From Kwoniella bestiolae CBS 10118 (lineage: Eukaryota > Basidiomycota > Tremellomycetes > Tremellales > Cryptococcaceae): 64,000 nucleotides of DNA. Shown piece by piece: positions 34,554 to 45,360 of this stretch (its first letter is position 1; every line of letters starts with the position of its first letter). The notes under the pieces were generated by a model. That model was not told the origin of the DNA. It saw only the letters and a list, made by a program, of their open reading frames with translations, and did no database searches. Both the position numbers and the translations under genes were made by a program. Where the stretch lies: positions 1,054,001 through 1,118,000 of the forward strand of contig NC_089246.1 of NCBI RefSeq assembly GCF_000512585.2, read 5' to 3'.

Positions 34554-36334
34554 GATAGTTTACTACCTCCTCCATTATTCTAACGATATGTATGATTGTA
34601 ATTTCATGTCCATGGCCACCCACGGTCCAAGCTCATCATACTCGCAGCTGACCCATGCGTTTTCTCGCTAGAAATATGAGCCCAGCCGCAGCTGACTTAA
34701 CCTGTTGCCGGAACATTGTTAGTGGTCCCCCAGGTCTACTGAGGGTCTGTTTCGACATCGACTCTGGCTGAAAACTCAGGTCGTGTAACGTGGGACTCGT
34801 TGCTCATGGCAGATGACAAAACTTCAACTTGCTCATCACGCTGAGACCGAAGCTTTGCCAGTGTGATCGATGTAGCCCATTGAAGATGAAAGAATTCGGG
34901 GGGATTTTGCGATTGCGAGGAATGGAAGGCTCCTCCGTATAAAGGCTCGAATGATTAGAGCCAATTGTATCCTTGCGCGAAGATCATTGATGTAAGAATG
35001 TTTGCGCAAAATCGTCAAGAGGAAGTTTCCTTCCTTTTACCGACCCGATCGAATACCGCCTGCATAAGGACTCCAGAAATGCCTCAGATCCCATCCGAAA
35101 CCCTTTGCTCGGTCGACTAATGCTTTACGAATAGAATATGATATGTTTACCATGCAGATTCTGCACCCCCTTACAGAATCCTTTCGAACTAGTTTATGCC
35201 TCAAATCAAGAGTTACTGAAACTGCTTTCAATCAATCGCTAGTGGCCGATTCAGAACAGCGTTTGAGACTTCAGAAGCTGATAATTAGCAAACTTGGGCA
35301 CGAGATCGAACACAAACGTATCATACTTACAACGAGACATACAGCTGCATCTCGTCGATGTCAATCAGACCTTTTACACTTGCTGCCAAAGGCAACGAAG
35401 ACCGAAAATTTTGCGTATTCGGGTCCAGCTTCGGTTGACCACTCTGGCCAGCAGCCTACTTCTACGCAAGAATTTCTTACAGAACACCTGAACAATTTGC
35501 CACTCCATCGTCATGTATCGGTAGCCAGTGGTCCTTGCTTGTTATGTCCTCTCATGGTTACCATTCTTCAAGAGAGGCATTTTCGCGATAACACCACCTA
35601 GCCTTCGAGATCATCTGCAAATCAAGCCGGTGAATGCCAGACGACTTGACGGCTCTCATGTTCATGCCGCCGTCCCTTCCTCTGCTTTCTTAGTCAACCA
35701 GGATAAATAACTCTTACTACCTCAGCCTGCTTGAAACGACGGCCTTGCGGGGAGTCTGTCTCATTGACGTAGCGAATATGAGAAGGTATGCCGGACAAAC
35801 TCGTCACAACGGAGCTCTGAACCGGACAAGTATTTCAGTCTGCCACTTACTGTGAAAAGATCGCTGCCATGGGCTGAAAGAAGCGTGGACAAGGAAGAAC
35901 GACGACTTCGCAGCAGTCACAAAGGCACAAAGGATCGAAGGAACAAAAGCAACCGGAAGAGCTAAAGAGACACACGAAGGCATCGATCCATATGTGATCG
36001 CTCTCCTGCACCAAACATACTGTGGCAGCGGAAATGATCCTTAAGCTAGTGACGTGAACCGTTTTTTCGGCTTTGGCACAACGATCCATCGTCTGTAGCA
36101 TTCCACGGCACACAATCAGCTCAAGCCTGTCCCCGTGTGCACTGATGATTGACTGCATCAATCTTGTGTGGCGTTGCTGCCAGATCAGAACAGCCGTAAC
36201 AACGAGTACAAAAGGCATTCAGATTGAGGGGTGAGGAGTTCATGAAAGCAAAAAGCAAACACACCAGGTATAGCCCCCACGATGAGCTGCGCTGACGACC
36301 TCACCGCTGACGATCTCAGCAATAACGTCACTAC
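34554..36334. other. gene-poor flank of the transposon island
   Basis: About 1.8 kb. The longest frames are 152 codons on + (35143-35601) and 123 codons on - (35847-36218). Neither has a splice context, domain or compositional signal I trust. A plus-strand stretch near 35870-36045 reads like degraded charged coding sequence. This probably includes decayed mobile or duplicated DNA, but I cannot name it. Confidence 0.4.
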
Positions 36335-36590
36335 TGACGGAATAAATGATCTATCGCCACACTCATGCAATATATCACAGCGTATATTGTAGGGGTCTTG
36401 TAGGGGTCTTGTAGGGGTTGTTATAGGGGTTGTTATAGGGGTCAGTGCAGGAGGCCATTGCGCTGGTTGTGAGGGATACTTGTCTATGTGTCACTCTTGT
36501 ATATTATATAACGGGCTCCTTCTTCCTCTTCCACTTCTTTCTCTTACATAGCGCTATACGTAATATAGATGCATCGCATATACTTCGACA
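36335..36590 (+). repeat. copia-type LTR, left copy
   Basis: 256 bp starting TGACGG and ending TTCGACA, with TG...CA termini. It carries a short tandem array of TTGTAGGGGTC and TTGTTATAGGGG units. It is about 90% similar by eye to the reverse complement of 38036-38288. It is followed directly by a primer-binding site, so it is a 5' LTR reading left to right. Confidence 0.85.
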
Positions 36591-36601
36591 GGTTATGAGC
36601 C
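36591..36601 (+). other. primer-binding site matching the initiator tRNA-Met anticodon arm
   Basis: GGTTATGAGCC directly abuts the LTR. Its complement GGCTCATAACC is the anticodon stem-loop of a fungal initiator tRNA-Met (CAT anticodon). Drosophila copia uses this internal, half-tRNA priming mode rather than the tRNA 3' end. Confidence 0.65.
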
Positions 36602-36680
36602 TTGCTTGCTTAATCATCTAGTTGATACGCACACATCAACAACGGCACCAACAATTCAGCTATACTAGGCCTACAGTATC

Positions 36681-36721
36681 AGCGCTATACGTAATATAGA
36701 TGCATCTCATATACTTCGTCA
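36681..36721 (+). repeat. terminal fragment of the same LTR
   Basis: 41 bp equal to the last part of the LTR (AGCGCTATACG ... ACTTCGTCA), same orientation as the left copy. It lies about 80 bp after the primer-binding site. With the left LTR it outlines an element that has lost nearly all internal sequence. Confidence 0.75.
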
Positions 36722-37559
36722 GGACCAACCATTTGATGAGAGGCACCAGAGTCAATGATGAAGGCTTCTGAGGGGGCAGCGTTGGTAGCATAGACATGGT
36801 AGGAGAAGGCATCACCATCAAAGTCGGTGTCAAATGTGATAGAGCAAGTAGACATAGCAATTTTGACATCTCCATCCAGATTTGACACATTGGATGAATC
36901 TGACCGATTTGACACATTTGACAGATTTGACACTTCACCATTTCTAACATCGTTTGACACATGCGCTTGACCATTCCCACCATTCTTAGCTTTATTGGCA
37001 TTGCTAAGATAACAGTCCACAGTGTTGTGAGTTGAATATTCGTGGATGCTACACCACTTCTCACTCCATTGACATTTTTGACCAGTTTGACCATTGTTGT
37101 TGAATTTACCATTTTGACCGTTTTTGAAGTTTTGACCAGTAGCTTTGTTGGCCGATGCAATAGTACCCTTTCTAATAGCCTCTGCAGAGACACCAGCTTG
37201 CACATTGGCCGAAGTAAGATCATCCCTTAACCGGAGGTTTTGTTTGAACAGATCCCAGAAGTCGTGTAAAGCAAAAGTCATGGCATAAGCCAACATAGTA
37301 TCCTCCTTCCAAACACCACCAGCCTTGATTTGAGTGTGCACAGATCTAATCTCTGACATCTTTTTGACACAGGCATCTCCTTCAGGAGCATGGTTGTTCC
37401 ACATTTGTCGGATCAGTTGAGCACATCTATCACCAACAGTAGCAGAGTAGGCTTCTTCCAATTCATCCCATAGGCCTTTTGGATTGGGTTTGTTGAGATC
37501 AAGTGAAGCAGAGGATAAACCAGTTAAGACAAGGAGAGAGCAATTGGAGAGTGATTGCA
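36722..37559 (-). pseudogene. truncated Ty1/copia gag-protease
   Basis: One long minus frame encodes a copia capsid: NPKGLWDELEEAYSATVGDR, IKAGGVWKEDTMLAYAMTFA and FWDLFKQNLRLRDDLTSANV, the UBN2/gag-polypeptide type. A zinc-knuckle-like segment (WCSIHEYSTHNTVDC) and the start of an aspartic protease (AFIIDSGASHQMVGP) follow. The frame then runs into the LTR fragment at 36721 and stops, so integrase and reverse transcriptase are missing. The 5' end is broken by a 19-bp duplication. Asn- and Val/Ser-rich spacer repeats (VSNLSNVSNRS) are unusual. Not functional. Confidence 0.88.
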
Positions 37560-37597
37560 CGAGTTTTGGCAGCTTGTTCGAGTTTTGGCAGCTTGTT
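37560..37597. repeat. 19-bp perfect tandem duplication in the gag region
   Basis: Two adjacent identical 19-bp units (starting CGAGTTTTGGC on +) at 37560-37578 and 37579-37597. Nineteen is not a multiple of three, so the extra unit shifts the gag frame. Confidence 0.9.
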
Positions 37598-38030
37598 CAA
37601 TGGTGGCAGAAGCAGGGGTATCAGATCTGACAAGAGTGAAGACTTGATGAAGACTTGCAGACCTTGGAGAATAAGACAAGTTTTGACCGAGATTGGACAA
37701 GCAGCATAATTTTCGCCATCCTTAACATACTCTCTTTGTGTCGGCCGCCACCATTATTTGTACATTTGTACATTTCGCCATCTTACATACCGTTTCAGAC
37801 AGGACTCATGAGCGCAATCTGAAGGGGCAGAATAGAATACAGGTTGAGATATCACTTCACGTACAAGAATGTGGGCAAAGGAAATAAAGAACAGGTTAAC
37901 TCTAAGTGAGAAAGCAGGCGAATAAGATATATATACATAGAGGTGGAAAGGTGGTTTATCAGTCTATACATCGTTGCTCTTTGATCAGACCAGCGGATAT
38001 AACCCGCTAGTATTCGATCAAGTGCGCTTT
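37598..38030 (-). mobile_element. probable 5' part of the copia element
   Basis: Continues upstream of the minus-strand gag frame to the solo LTR. No LTR of its own or intact frame is clear. A short ATG-initiated frame at 37709 (minus) soon stops. Probably the degraded leader or start of gag. Confidence 0.4.
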
Positions 38031-38035
38031 GAGTG

Positions 38036-38288
38036 TGACGAAGTATATGAGATGCATCTATATTATGTATAGCGCTATGTAGAGGAAGAAAGAAGAAAGA
38101 GGAAGAAGGAGCCTACTATATAGTATACAAGAGTGACACGTAGACATGTAGACACGTATCCCTCACAACCAACGCAATGGCCTCCTGCACTGACCCCTAT
38201 AACAACCCCTACAAGACCCCTACAAGACCCCTACAAGATACGCTGTGATATATTGTATGAGTGTGGCGATAGATCATTTATTCCGTCA
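38036..38288 (-). mobile_element. solo LTR with target-site duplication GAGTG
   Basis: 253 bp, TG...CA termini when read on the minus strand, closely similar to the left LTR. It has one fewer TTGTTATAGGGG unit and a small insertion. The 5 bp on both sides (38031-38035 and 38289-38293) are GAGTG, a perfect target-site duplication. No primer-binding site follows it. This marks an independent insertion reduced to a solo LTR by LTR-LTR recombination. Confidence 0.88.
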
Positions 38289-38293
38289 GAGTG

Positions 38294-38610
38294 CACTGCC
38301 CTATCACTCAACACAGACCACCTCGGGCCTCACATTCAGGAGATTTACTGCATCGCATGGCATCCAATTCTCGACGATTGACATAGCTTTCAATAATCTG
38401 TCAACGGCATATATTCAGTACAGCAACCGAGTACGACAGGCGCTAACAAAGATGAGCTAGAAGAACAGTGGACCGATCGATGAACGGTAATTGATGTGAT
38501 ATCAATCCGAAGGATATCCAGCGACTGTGTCGCTATTCATCTGGGAGTCGATTGAAGAATGATATATATGTACATGAGACAGATACCATAAAAATCATAC
38601 GTTGTAAAAC
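38294..38610. other. flank between solo LTR and VID27
   Basis: About 320 bp with no supported gene, RNA or repeat. It includes the VID27 3' flank. Confidence 0.5.
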
Positions 38611-41600
38611 TCAGTAAGGGCTATTGACTACATCGCTGTGAGATTGTCGCAACTTCTTGGCAGGTGTTGAGATGGAAGCGCGAGGCGCAAGCGACGAACG
38701 TGTGGGCTATCAAGGTGCCGTTTTAGTACGATGTTCATGATATCTTGACTGAGTATGGCTTACCTTGGCCAGCTCCTTCTTGTTCGCCATCACTACGTTA
38801 TGCTCCAGAGCGACAATGATGTTCTTGTCTGCTCCGAATTTGAAATTATCTGCAACAACTCGGGAGTCATATTGCTACATGATATGAAGTGTCAGCATGC
38901 GAAGCACAAAGAGGATGAGCGACCTCACCTTTATTTGGTAGTCGTCGGTACGTCCTTGTTTGAGCCGACGGAAATTCCCTGAAGAAGTCAGCACAATCTG
39001 ATTGTGTGTAACTTACAGATCACAACGTATTTCCCAGTTGATGTGACTATAGTTTTCTCCGCTTCATTGACACCTGTGTTAAACCTGCGATACAAGAGAG
39101 AACAAACTGCATTAGCAACAAAGCCAAACCTGAGGAAATGAGGACTCCACCTACCTCGCGGGAGTGAAAGAAACTGGATCCTCCATGTAAGCGACGTGTT
39201 CTGGTTTGAGCTGTAGACGTCTTGGAATAGGTTTACTATCCGCAGGGAAGCTTCTGTCAAACCCAAGAGAGCCCTTGTAACGACCATCTCCGATGAGGGT
39301 ATCAATCAACAGCAGATAGGTCTTGCATGTAGCAACGAGCCATCGACCATCCGCCGATACATCGACACCAATGATGGGATCACCCAGTGCAGGAAGAGCG
39401 GTCTGAAAGTTGGTGATGATCAGCTCATGAAAGGTCCGGTCTGACACCAAACCTTACCTTTGCATTTTTACCGATCTGATCGAAAAGACGGATATCTCCC
39501 TTGTTACTGGCAACGGCTAGTTTACCGGATTCTGTGGTGGTTGCGGCAGAGAAATCGTTCTTTGTAGCGTATTGCTTGAACTGACTCTCCACCAACTTGT
39601 TGCCAGACACTCGAGGATCGATTCGGAACAAACCGTTATGTGCTATGGGAGCGGTAAGCGGTGCAGCTTAAAATTGAAATGAGAGCAGCTCACAGTGACC
39701 AATGAAAGTCTGTTGGGGGTTCATTTGAGCATATTTGGAACTGTAAGAAAAAGTCAGTACTGATTGTGAACCCTGACATTCCACTTACTCGGGGATGATA
39801 TTGTTAACGTCAACGGAATCAGAAACCTTCCACTCATCAACGACTTTGCCGTACTCCAGATCCATTCGATAGACTGAGTTCTGATTGCTAGGATCCAACA
39901 AGAGCATATCGCCATCTTGGTTGTGGAGCATCATCTATGCACATATGTCAGTGAAGTCAGCTCTGCTGAGGAGTTGATACTCACTTTTCTCGGCGAAAAC
40001 GTCTTGCCCTCCATGTTCTTCACTTTGTCGATAGCAGTACGGAATCGTAACTTGTCATCTTGATGAGCGAAAACTCCAATCATGTCTCCACGAGCCACGA
40101 ATGACATGTCGTTCTTGTATCCGACGGCCAACTGTTGATTCTTCGAACCGCGATCGAAAGCATCTGCATCTGACTCTTCCGAATCCGAGTGATATTCATC
40201 TTCCTCATTGGTACTCGCATCCTCCTCCTCATCCTCCGACTCTGGACGGGTCTCATCTTCATCGGGTTCCGCCATTTCCACGTCCTCGTACGCTTCTTGG
40301 ATGTATCGTTGTTCATCAGCTTTGGCCTTGGCGTAACTCATGCGGTTTTTGCCTTCCCACATGAAGATGGTAAAGCGGTCCTTCCACTCGCTAAATACTT
40401 CTTCGTCGAATCGGAGACACCAAGTCATCCCCGGGAGGCCTTCTGTTTCGCGGAAAGTGAACATGAAAGCGTGATTGGCCTATCAAGTGTGTCAACACAG
40501 TGATCAGGATGCTCGCGAGCCGATGCTCACCATATCAAATCGAGGATTCATCTCTGCGTCGATTGGTGCAGAGATGAATGGCGTCGAGTTGTGACGGACA
40601 ATGATCCATGCTGGAAGAAAATCAGCCATACAACTCCTCCTGCACGTCTGTTGAAACCTTACTGTCGTATTCCCCATTCGATGCTAGATCAGCATTGACT
40701 TCTTTCTCCTGTATGACGAATACATCCGTTTCGAGGTCGAAAAGGTAGAGTTCCGCTTTTGCGCGATGTAAAACAGGGACATCTTTGAAAGGGTCATCCG
40801 CCACGGACAGGGAAGAGAGCTTATCTTCGACTGTTTCTAAAGGTGCGAGAGGTGGAGTGGGTTCAGCAGACTTTTCGTTGAATTTGAGGGCTTCGAGTTC
40901 GGCATCCGTAGCTTCCTCATGAGAACGAAGGAATTTCTGATTGTCAGCGACATGGACTTGAGAGTGTCAACTCACTCTTTCAAAAACGCAATGAAGCACT
41001 GTCAACTCGAACAAACTGTTTGTAGCTTTTGGAACCGTCTACCTGTTAGCGCTGATTGACACTCTGAGACTCACCTTGCTGCTCACAAACTCCCATAAAT
41101 CGCCATCATCCCCACTCAGATCTCTCCATGCACAGGTGGCATCACCATCGAGAGTGCCAAAGCGGAATTCGAGCGCCTGGTCGATGAGAAATACTCTTTC
41201 ATCGTCCGCTGCGATAGATGTTAACAAGGCAGCAGCGCAAAGATTGACTAGTCTACTGACTCTCGGCGTCTTCCTCTAATAGCTGTTCTTCACCTTCCTC
41301 GTAAGCTCGTGTGATAACAAGCTGGTATTGATATTCGACCCCGGTTCTTCTGATGGTAGCCACAGCATCTTGGAATCTGCAGGTAGTGTCGTGATCAGCT
41401 GTGACCGTTCTCAATTAGAGACGTTGCGCCTCACATGCACTCCCTCGATCCCTTGATGCTATTTGGACGGACGAGGTAGAGTTGTCCGGCAGGTATTTGC
41501 ATCAGTTCAGGATTAGCTGGGTTCCCCCACATCTTCCCTAGGACTATTGCAAGGCAATGGATGTAATGCCATTTGATCAGTAAAAATTGGGTCATTTCGA

Positions 41601-41655
41601 TCATAAATAGACAGTGAAAAGCAGATTATGACCTACGAGACTTGAGCACAAACAT
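38611..41655 (-). CDS. VID27: Vid27-family protein
   Basis: Cytosolic protein linked in yeast to vacuolar import and degradation of fructose-1,6-bisphosphatase. Its molecular role is poorly known. About 800 residues over roughly ten exons. The N-terminus is MFVLKS-LLGKMWGNPANPEL, then IPAGQLYLVRPNSIKGSREC, conserved in the family. A PH-like middle reads PRFDMANHAFMFTFRETEGL and CLRFDEEVFSEWKDRFTIFM. A long acidic insert follows (EDEEEDASTNEEDEYHSDSE). The C-terminal WD/beta-propeller region includes GLFRIDPRVSGNKLVESQFK, IGVDVSADGRWLVATCKTYL and FNTGVNEAEKTIVTSTGKYV. It ends DVVNSPY at TGA 38611-38613. Confidence 0.93.
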
Positions 41656-42404
41656 GATTTCCTTTTATGCTGCTCTTATCACCAAACAATGAGGAAGAGG
41701 GAAGAAAGAGGGACGGAGGATGATGTCACTCGGTCGGATCCCAAGTACACTTTACAGTTGCTAAAGAGCCCCAGGAAGTCCAAGGCTGGGCTGGATGAAT
41801 GGGATGAATGGGATGAATGAATGCTGATGATCAAAGTCACAGTGCTAGTCTGCGAGATGAGATGGGCCCAGTGTCGTATTGTATCGTACTGTAATGTACT
41901 ACTGTGGTATGTATCGTATGGTAATGGTAACGGATGATAATGATAATGATAATGATAATGATGTTATAATGGATTAGCACACAAACCAAACAACAGGTCA
42001 AAGTCACTACTCTTACCGGTTGAGTGGCAAATGATGGAGATTTGATATGACGTGGCTTTGTTATATATCATATCATACCCTCGACAACAGCGGAGGCAAT
42101 GCTATCACTATCTTACTGTCTGATTCAAGACGCGTGTTCGTCATCGACCTATCTATCTTGCATGGATCTCTATATGTACATATACATTATACATATATAT
42201 ATATATATATACATTATACATACTTACCTGTTACTATCAACTCTTCCTCAACTTGTCTACCTTGGATATCAACATCACATCGCGCTACAGCCATATCATC
42301 TATCGATCGAGCTCGGCTATACACCACCTATACCTCTATAAATACCATCACTGAATCCTTTCTTTATCAACACCAAGACAACTCCTGCATCCGTCGTCTA
42401 TCAT
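41656..42404. promoter_or_regulatory. divergent VID27-RPT2 promoter region with microsatellites
   Basis: About 750 bp. It contains GGATGAAT tandems (about 41792-41823), an AATGAT hexamer run (about 41936-41965) and an AT-rich TATACAT tract (about 42176-42225). C/T-rich leader precedes RPT2. No gene is supported. I did not see the GGTGGCAAA proteasome element in its textbook form; an imperfect GTGGCAAA occurs at about 42025. Confidence 0.5.
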
Positions 42405-44126
42405 GGTCAGTTTCTTAGTCTTCTTCTCTTCTCCTTCTATTGGTCTTGTCTCAACCCACACTGCCGTTGTCACTGACCTTTGTACCCGTTTCATCCTATG
42501 TTTCTGAATATATAGGGTCAAGCTCCGTCAAGTGGTGCGCCAGGAGGAGGTAAGAGAGACGGCAAGGACAACAAGGACAAGGTGAGTTGACAGTCTCGCT
42601 ATTCTCCTCCCGTCACTTCCGCTCATATCGCTTGGACAGAAATCCAAATGGGAACCACCCATTCCTACTCGAGTTGGGAAAAAGAAGAAGAGAGGTCCAG
42701 ATGCGTCTTCTAGACTTCCACCAGTCTACCCTACGACCAGATGTAAACTCAAGATGCTCAAGATGGAAAGAATCAAGGACTATCTGTTGATGGAGGAAGA
42801 GTTCGTCGCCAATCAAGCGTCTCAATCCGGTGAAGATCGTACCGCTGCCGATCGCTCCCGTGTGGATGAACTCAGGGGGTCCCCCATGGGTGTTGGTTCA
42901 TTGGAGGAGATCATCGACGACGATCATGCCATCGTATCTGTAGGGAATGGTCCTGAATATTACGTTGGAATCATGTCCTTTGTCGACAAGGACCTCTTAG
43001 AACCTGGTTGTTCAGTACTGCTTCACCACAAGACACATGCTGTAGTCGGTGTCCTTGCCGACGATACCGATCCTATGGTATCGGTCATGAAGCTCGACAA
43101 AGCTCCCACAGAGAGTTACGCAGATATCGGTGGATTAGAAACGCAAATCCAGGAAATCAAGGAATCGGTAGAACTGCCTCTCACTCATCCCGAATTATAC
43201 GAAGAGATGGGTATTCGACCACCCAAAGGTGTCATTCTCTACGGTGTACCAGGTACTGGTAAAACTTTACTCGCTAAAGCAGTCGCCAATCAAACATCAG
43301 CTACTTTCTTGCGAATCGTTGGATCTGAACTTATCCAGAAGTATTTGGGAGACGGTCCAAAATTAGTGCGAGAGTTATTCAGAGTGGCCGAGGAGAATGC
43401 GCCGAGTATCGTGTTCATCGATGAAATCGATGCTGTTGGTACCAAACGATACGATTCAACATCCGGTGGAGAGCGAGAAATCCAGAGAACCATGTTGGAG
43501 CTATTGAATCAATTAGATGGTTTCGACACTCGAGGGGACGTCAAGGTGATCATGGCAACGAATAGAGTAAGTCTTGTAGTGTTCGGTTCTAGATGTCATG
43601 CTTACACCTGATCGACTTATAGATCGAGTCTCTTGACCCTGCGCTCATTCGACCGGGTCGAATAGACAGAAAGATTGGTGAGTTCTACACGTATCTGGAC
43701 AGCAGCTGACTGATCAATCAGAATTCCCGCTGCCTGATACAAAAACCAAACGACACATCTTCAAACTGCATACTTCAAGGATGTCCTTGGCTGATGATGT
43801 AGATTTGGAGGAATTGGTCATGACCAAGGATGATCTTTCTGGAGCAGATATAAAGGCGGTGTGCAGTGAGTCGGAAAGGAAAGGAACGCGGCTGACAGTT
43901 AGCCGAGGCTGGTTTACTGGCTCTTCGAGAACGACGCATGCGGGTAACGAAGGCGGTGAGTCGGATGACCTATTGAATATATTCTTCTTACATGCTGATT
44001 ATATCAAAATCTAACAGGATTTCACGACTGCCAGAGAGAAGGTCTTGTACAGAAAGGACGAGAACACTGTGAGTTGCAAAGCAAGTAACAAAGCTGACAT
44101 TGTAGCCTGCTGGTTTGTATTTGTAG
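42405..44126 (+). CDS. RPT2: 26S proteasome regulatory ATPase Rpt2
   Basis: AAA ATPase of the 19S base that unfolds substrates and opens the 20S gate. The first coding exon is only the ATG (42405-42407). Exon 2 begins GGT at 42516, giving MGQAPSSGAPGGGKRDGKDN, with the family's myristoylation glycine. Then come KWEPPIPTRVGKKKKRGPDA, coiled coil, and the OB domain YVGIMSFVDKDLLEPGCSVL. Walker A is GVPGTGKTLLAKAVANQTSA and Walker B is SIVFIDEIDAVGTKRYDS. ALIRPGRIDRKIEFPLPDTK carries the arginine finger region. The tail DENTPAGLYL is a canonical HbYX motif for gate opening. Late introns are joined through AVC-TEAGLLALRERRMRVTKA. Confidence 0.97.
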
Positions 44127-44492
44127 ATCAACACTCGGTTGGCTTTGGGCAGTCCAACCAGACTTCCCCCTCAGTATATCGTGATGCATATGAGACGAGA
44201 TCATGTAGACTACAGATGCATATAAATCAATGGCGCATATCTTTGCAATGTCTTCTCGTCGCCTCCTACATAATGATCATAATCATATTTGCCACTTTGA
44301 GCTTATCGTGAGACCACCTCCACTTGACACGCACGCATACACCCACATACATGATATTCCATCAACAATCAAGACGATACAACAACCTCTCACTCATCTT
44401 TTGAGCCGTGCGCACTATAATAGACGTGACCAGCTTTGTAACCTATACAATCGTCCTCTCATCATTGTGATCTGTCACTCTCTCGTCGCACA
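44127..44492. other. intergenic RPT2-UBC7
   Basis: About 365 bp holding the RPT2 3' flank and a C/T- and CA-rich UBC7 leader. Nothing else is visible. Confidence 0.5.
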
Positions 44493-45327
44493 ATGTTCAG
44501 CAATAACAATACTAGAGCTCAAACGTCCACAGCTACTCGTCGGTCAGTAGGGATACTGATCGTCGATTCATCAAAGATCATTGCTAACGTGTCATCTACA
44601 TAGGTTGATGAAGGAGTATCGTGACCTCACAGCGGATCCCTTACAGGATACGATCACTGCTGGACCCGTGTCAGAAGACAACATGTTGGAATGGGAAGCG
44701 TTGATTCAAGGACCAGAAGGAACACCCTATGTAAGTTGGACAACGTTGAGGAACAGAGCTAATGTCAGGAAGGAGGGGTGTTTGCTGCCAAGCTAGTCTT
44801 TGTGAGTTCACCTTAGATTGGAATCAAGCTGACAGATAGCCCTCCGACTATCCTCTGAATCCTTTCACCATGACGTTTGACCCGCCTCTGTTGCATCCAA
44901 ATAGTAGGTCTCGGTCCAGCCGACGTCCGCTGACAGATGTAGTCTACCCCAATGGAGTCGTTTGTATCTCCATCTTGCACCCGCCTGGTGATGATCCCTT
45001 GCATTATGAGTCTGCGTCAGAACGGTGGTCCCCTGTGCAAGGTGTGAGAAGTGTACTGCTTAGTGTGCTTAGCATGCTCGCTGAGCCGAATATCGAAAGT
45101 GGTGCGGATGTAGAGGTGAGCTCGTATTTCGGCTTTCCTCTTCCCTTTGTCTTCTCAGTCCATGATTGCCACCCTGTGCTCAACTACTTCCTCAGCCTCT
45201 CCTCCGAAGACGTGAAGGGGAATGATGCTGACCACGGTTCTCATAGTGCTGTAAATTGTACCGTGATAACAAACCAGAATTCGAGAGAAGAGTCAGAGAG
45301 CAAGTGAAGAACCTTCTGGGTATATAG
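44493..45327 (+). CDS. UBC7: ubiquitin-conjugating enzyme Ubc7 (UBE2G type)
   Basis: E2 enzyme of ER-associated degradation. The spliced product is about 165 residues. It reads MFSNNNTRAQTSTATR-RLMK, EYRDLTADPLQDTITAGPVS, NMLEWEALIQGPEGTPYEGG and VFAAKLVFPSDYPLNPFTM. Then come HPN-IYPNGVVCISILHPPGDD (active-site Cys) and ERWSPVQGVRSVLLSVLSML. The acidic loop HPPGDDPLHYESASERW after the catalytic Cys is the insertion that separates Ubc7/Cdc34-type E2s from the rest. A 45-nt intron splits the HPN-IYPN junction; unspliced, it reads through without a stop. The C-terminus is KLYRDNKPEFERRVREQV and NLLGI. Confidence 0.94.
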
Positions 45328-45360
45328 CATAACAACAAACTACAAACATGTATCTTATGA

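Noticed and set aside
35143..35601. 152-codon plus ORF as a real gene
   Set aside because: No recognised domain, no splice context, and unlike the codon style of neighbouring genes. It lies in a gene-poor region, so chance is likely.
36335..38288. DNA transposon with long terminal inverted repeats
   Set aside because: The left arm is followed by a primer-binding site and has TG...CA ends. The right arm has its own 5-bp TSD on both sides. The inverted arms are two LTRs, not TIRs.
44880..44942. Insertion in the UBC7 catalytic region (SRSRSSRRP)
   Set aside because: It is a 45-nt intron that reads open. Removal restores HPN-IYPNGVVCIS.
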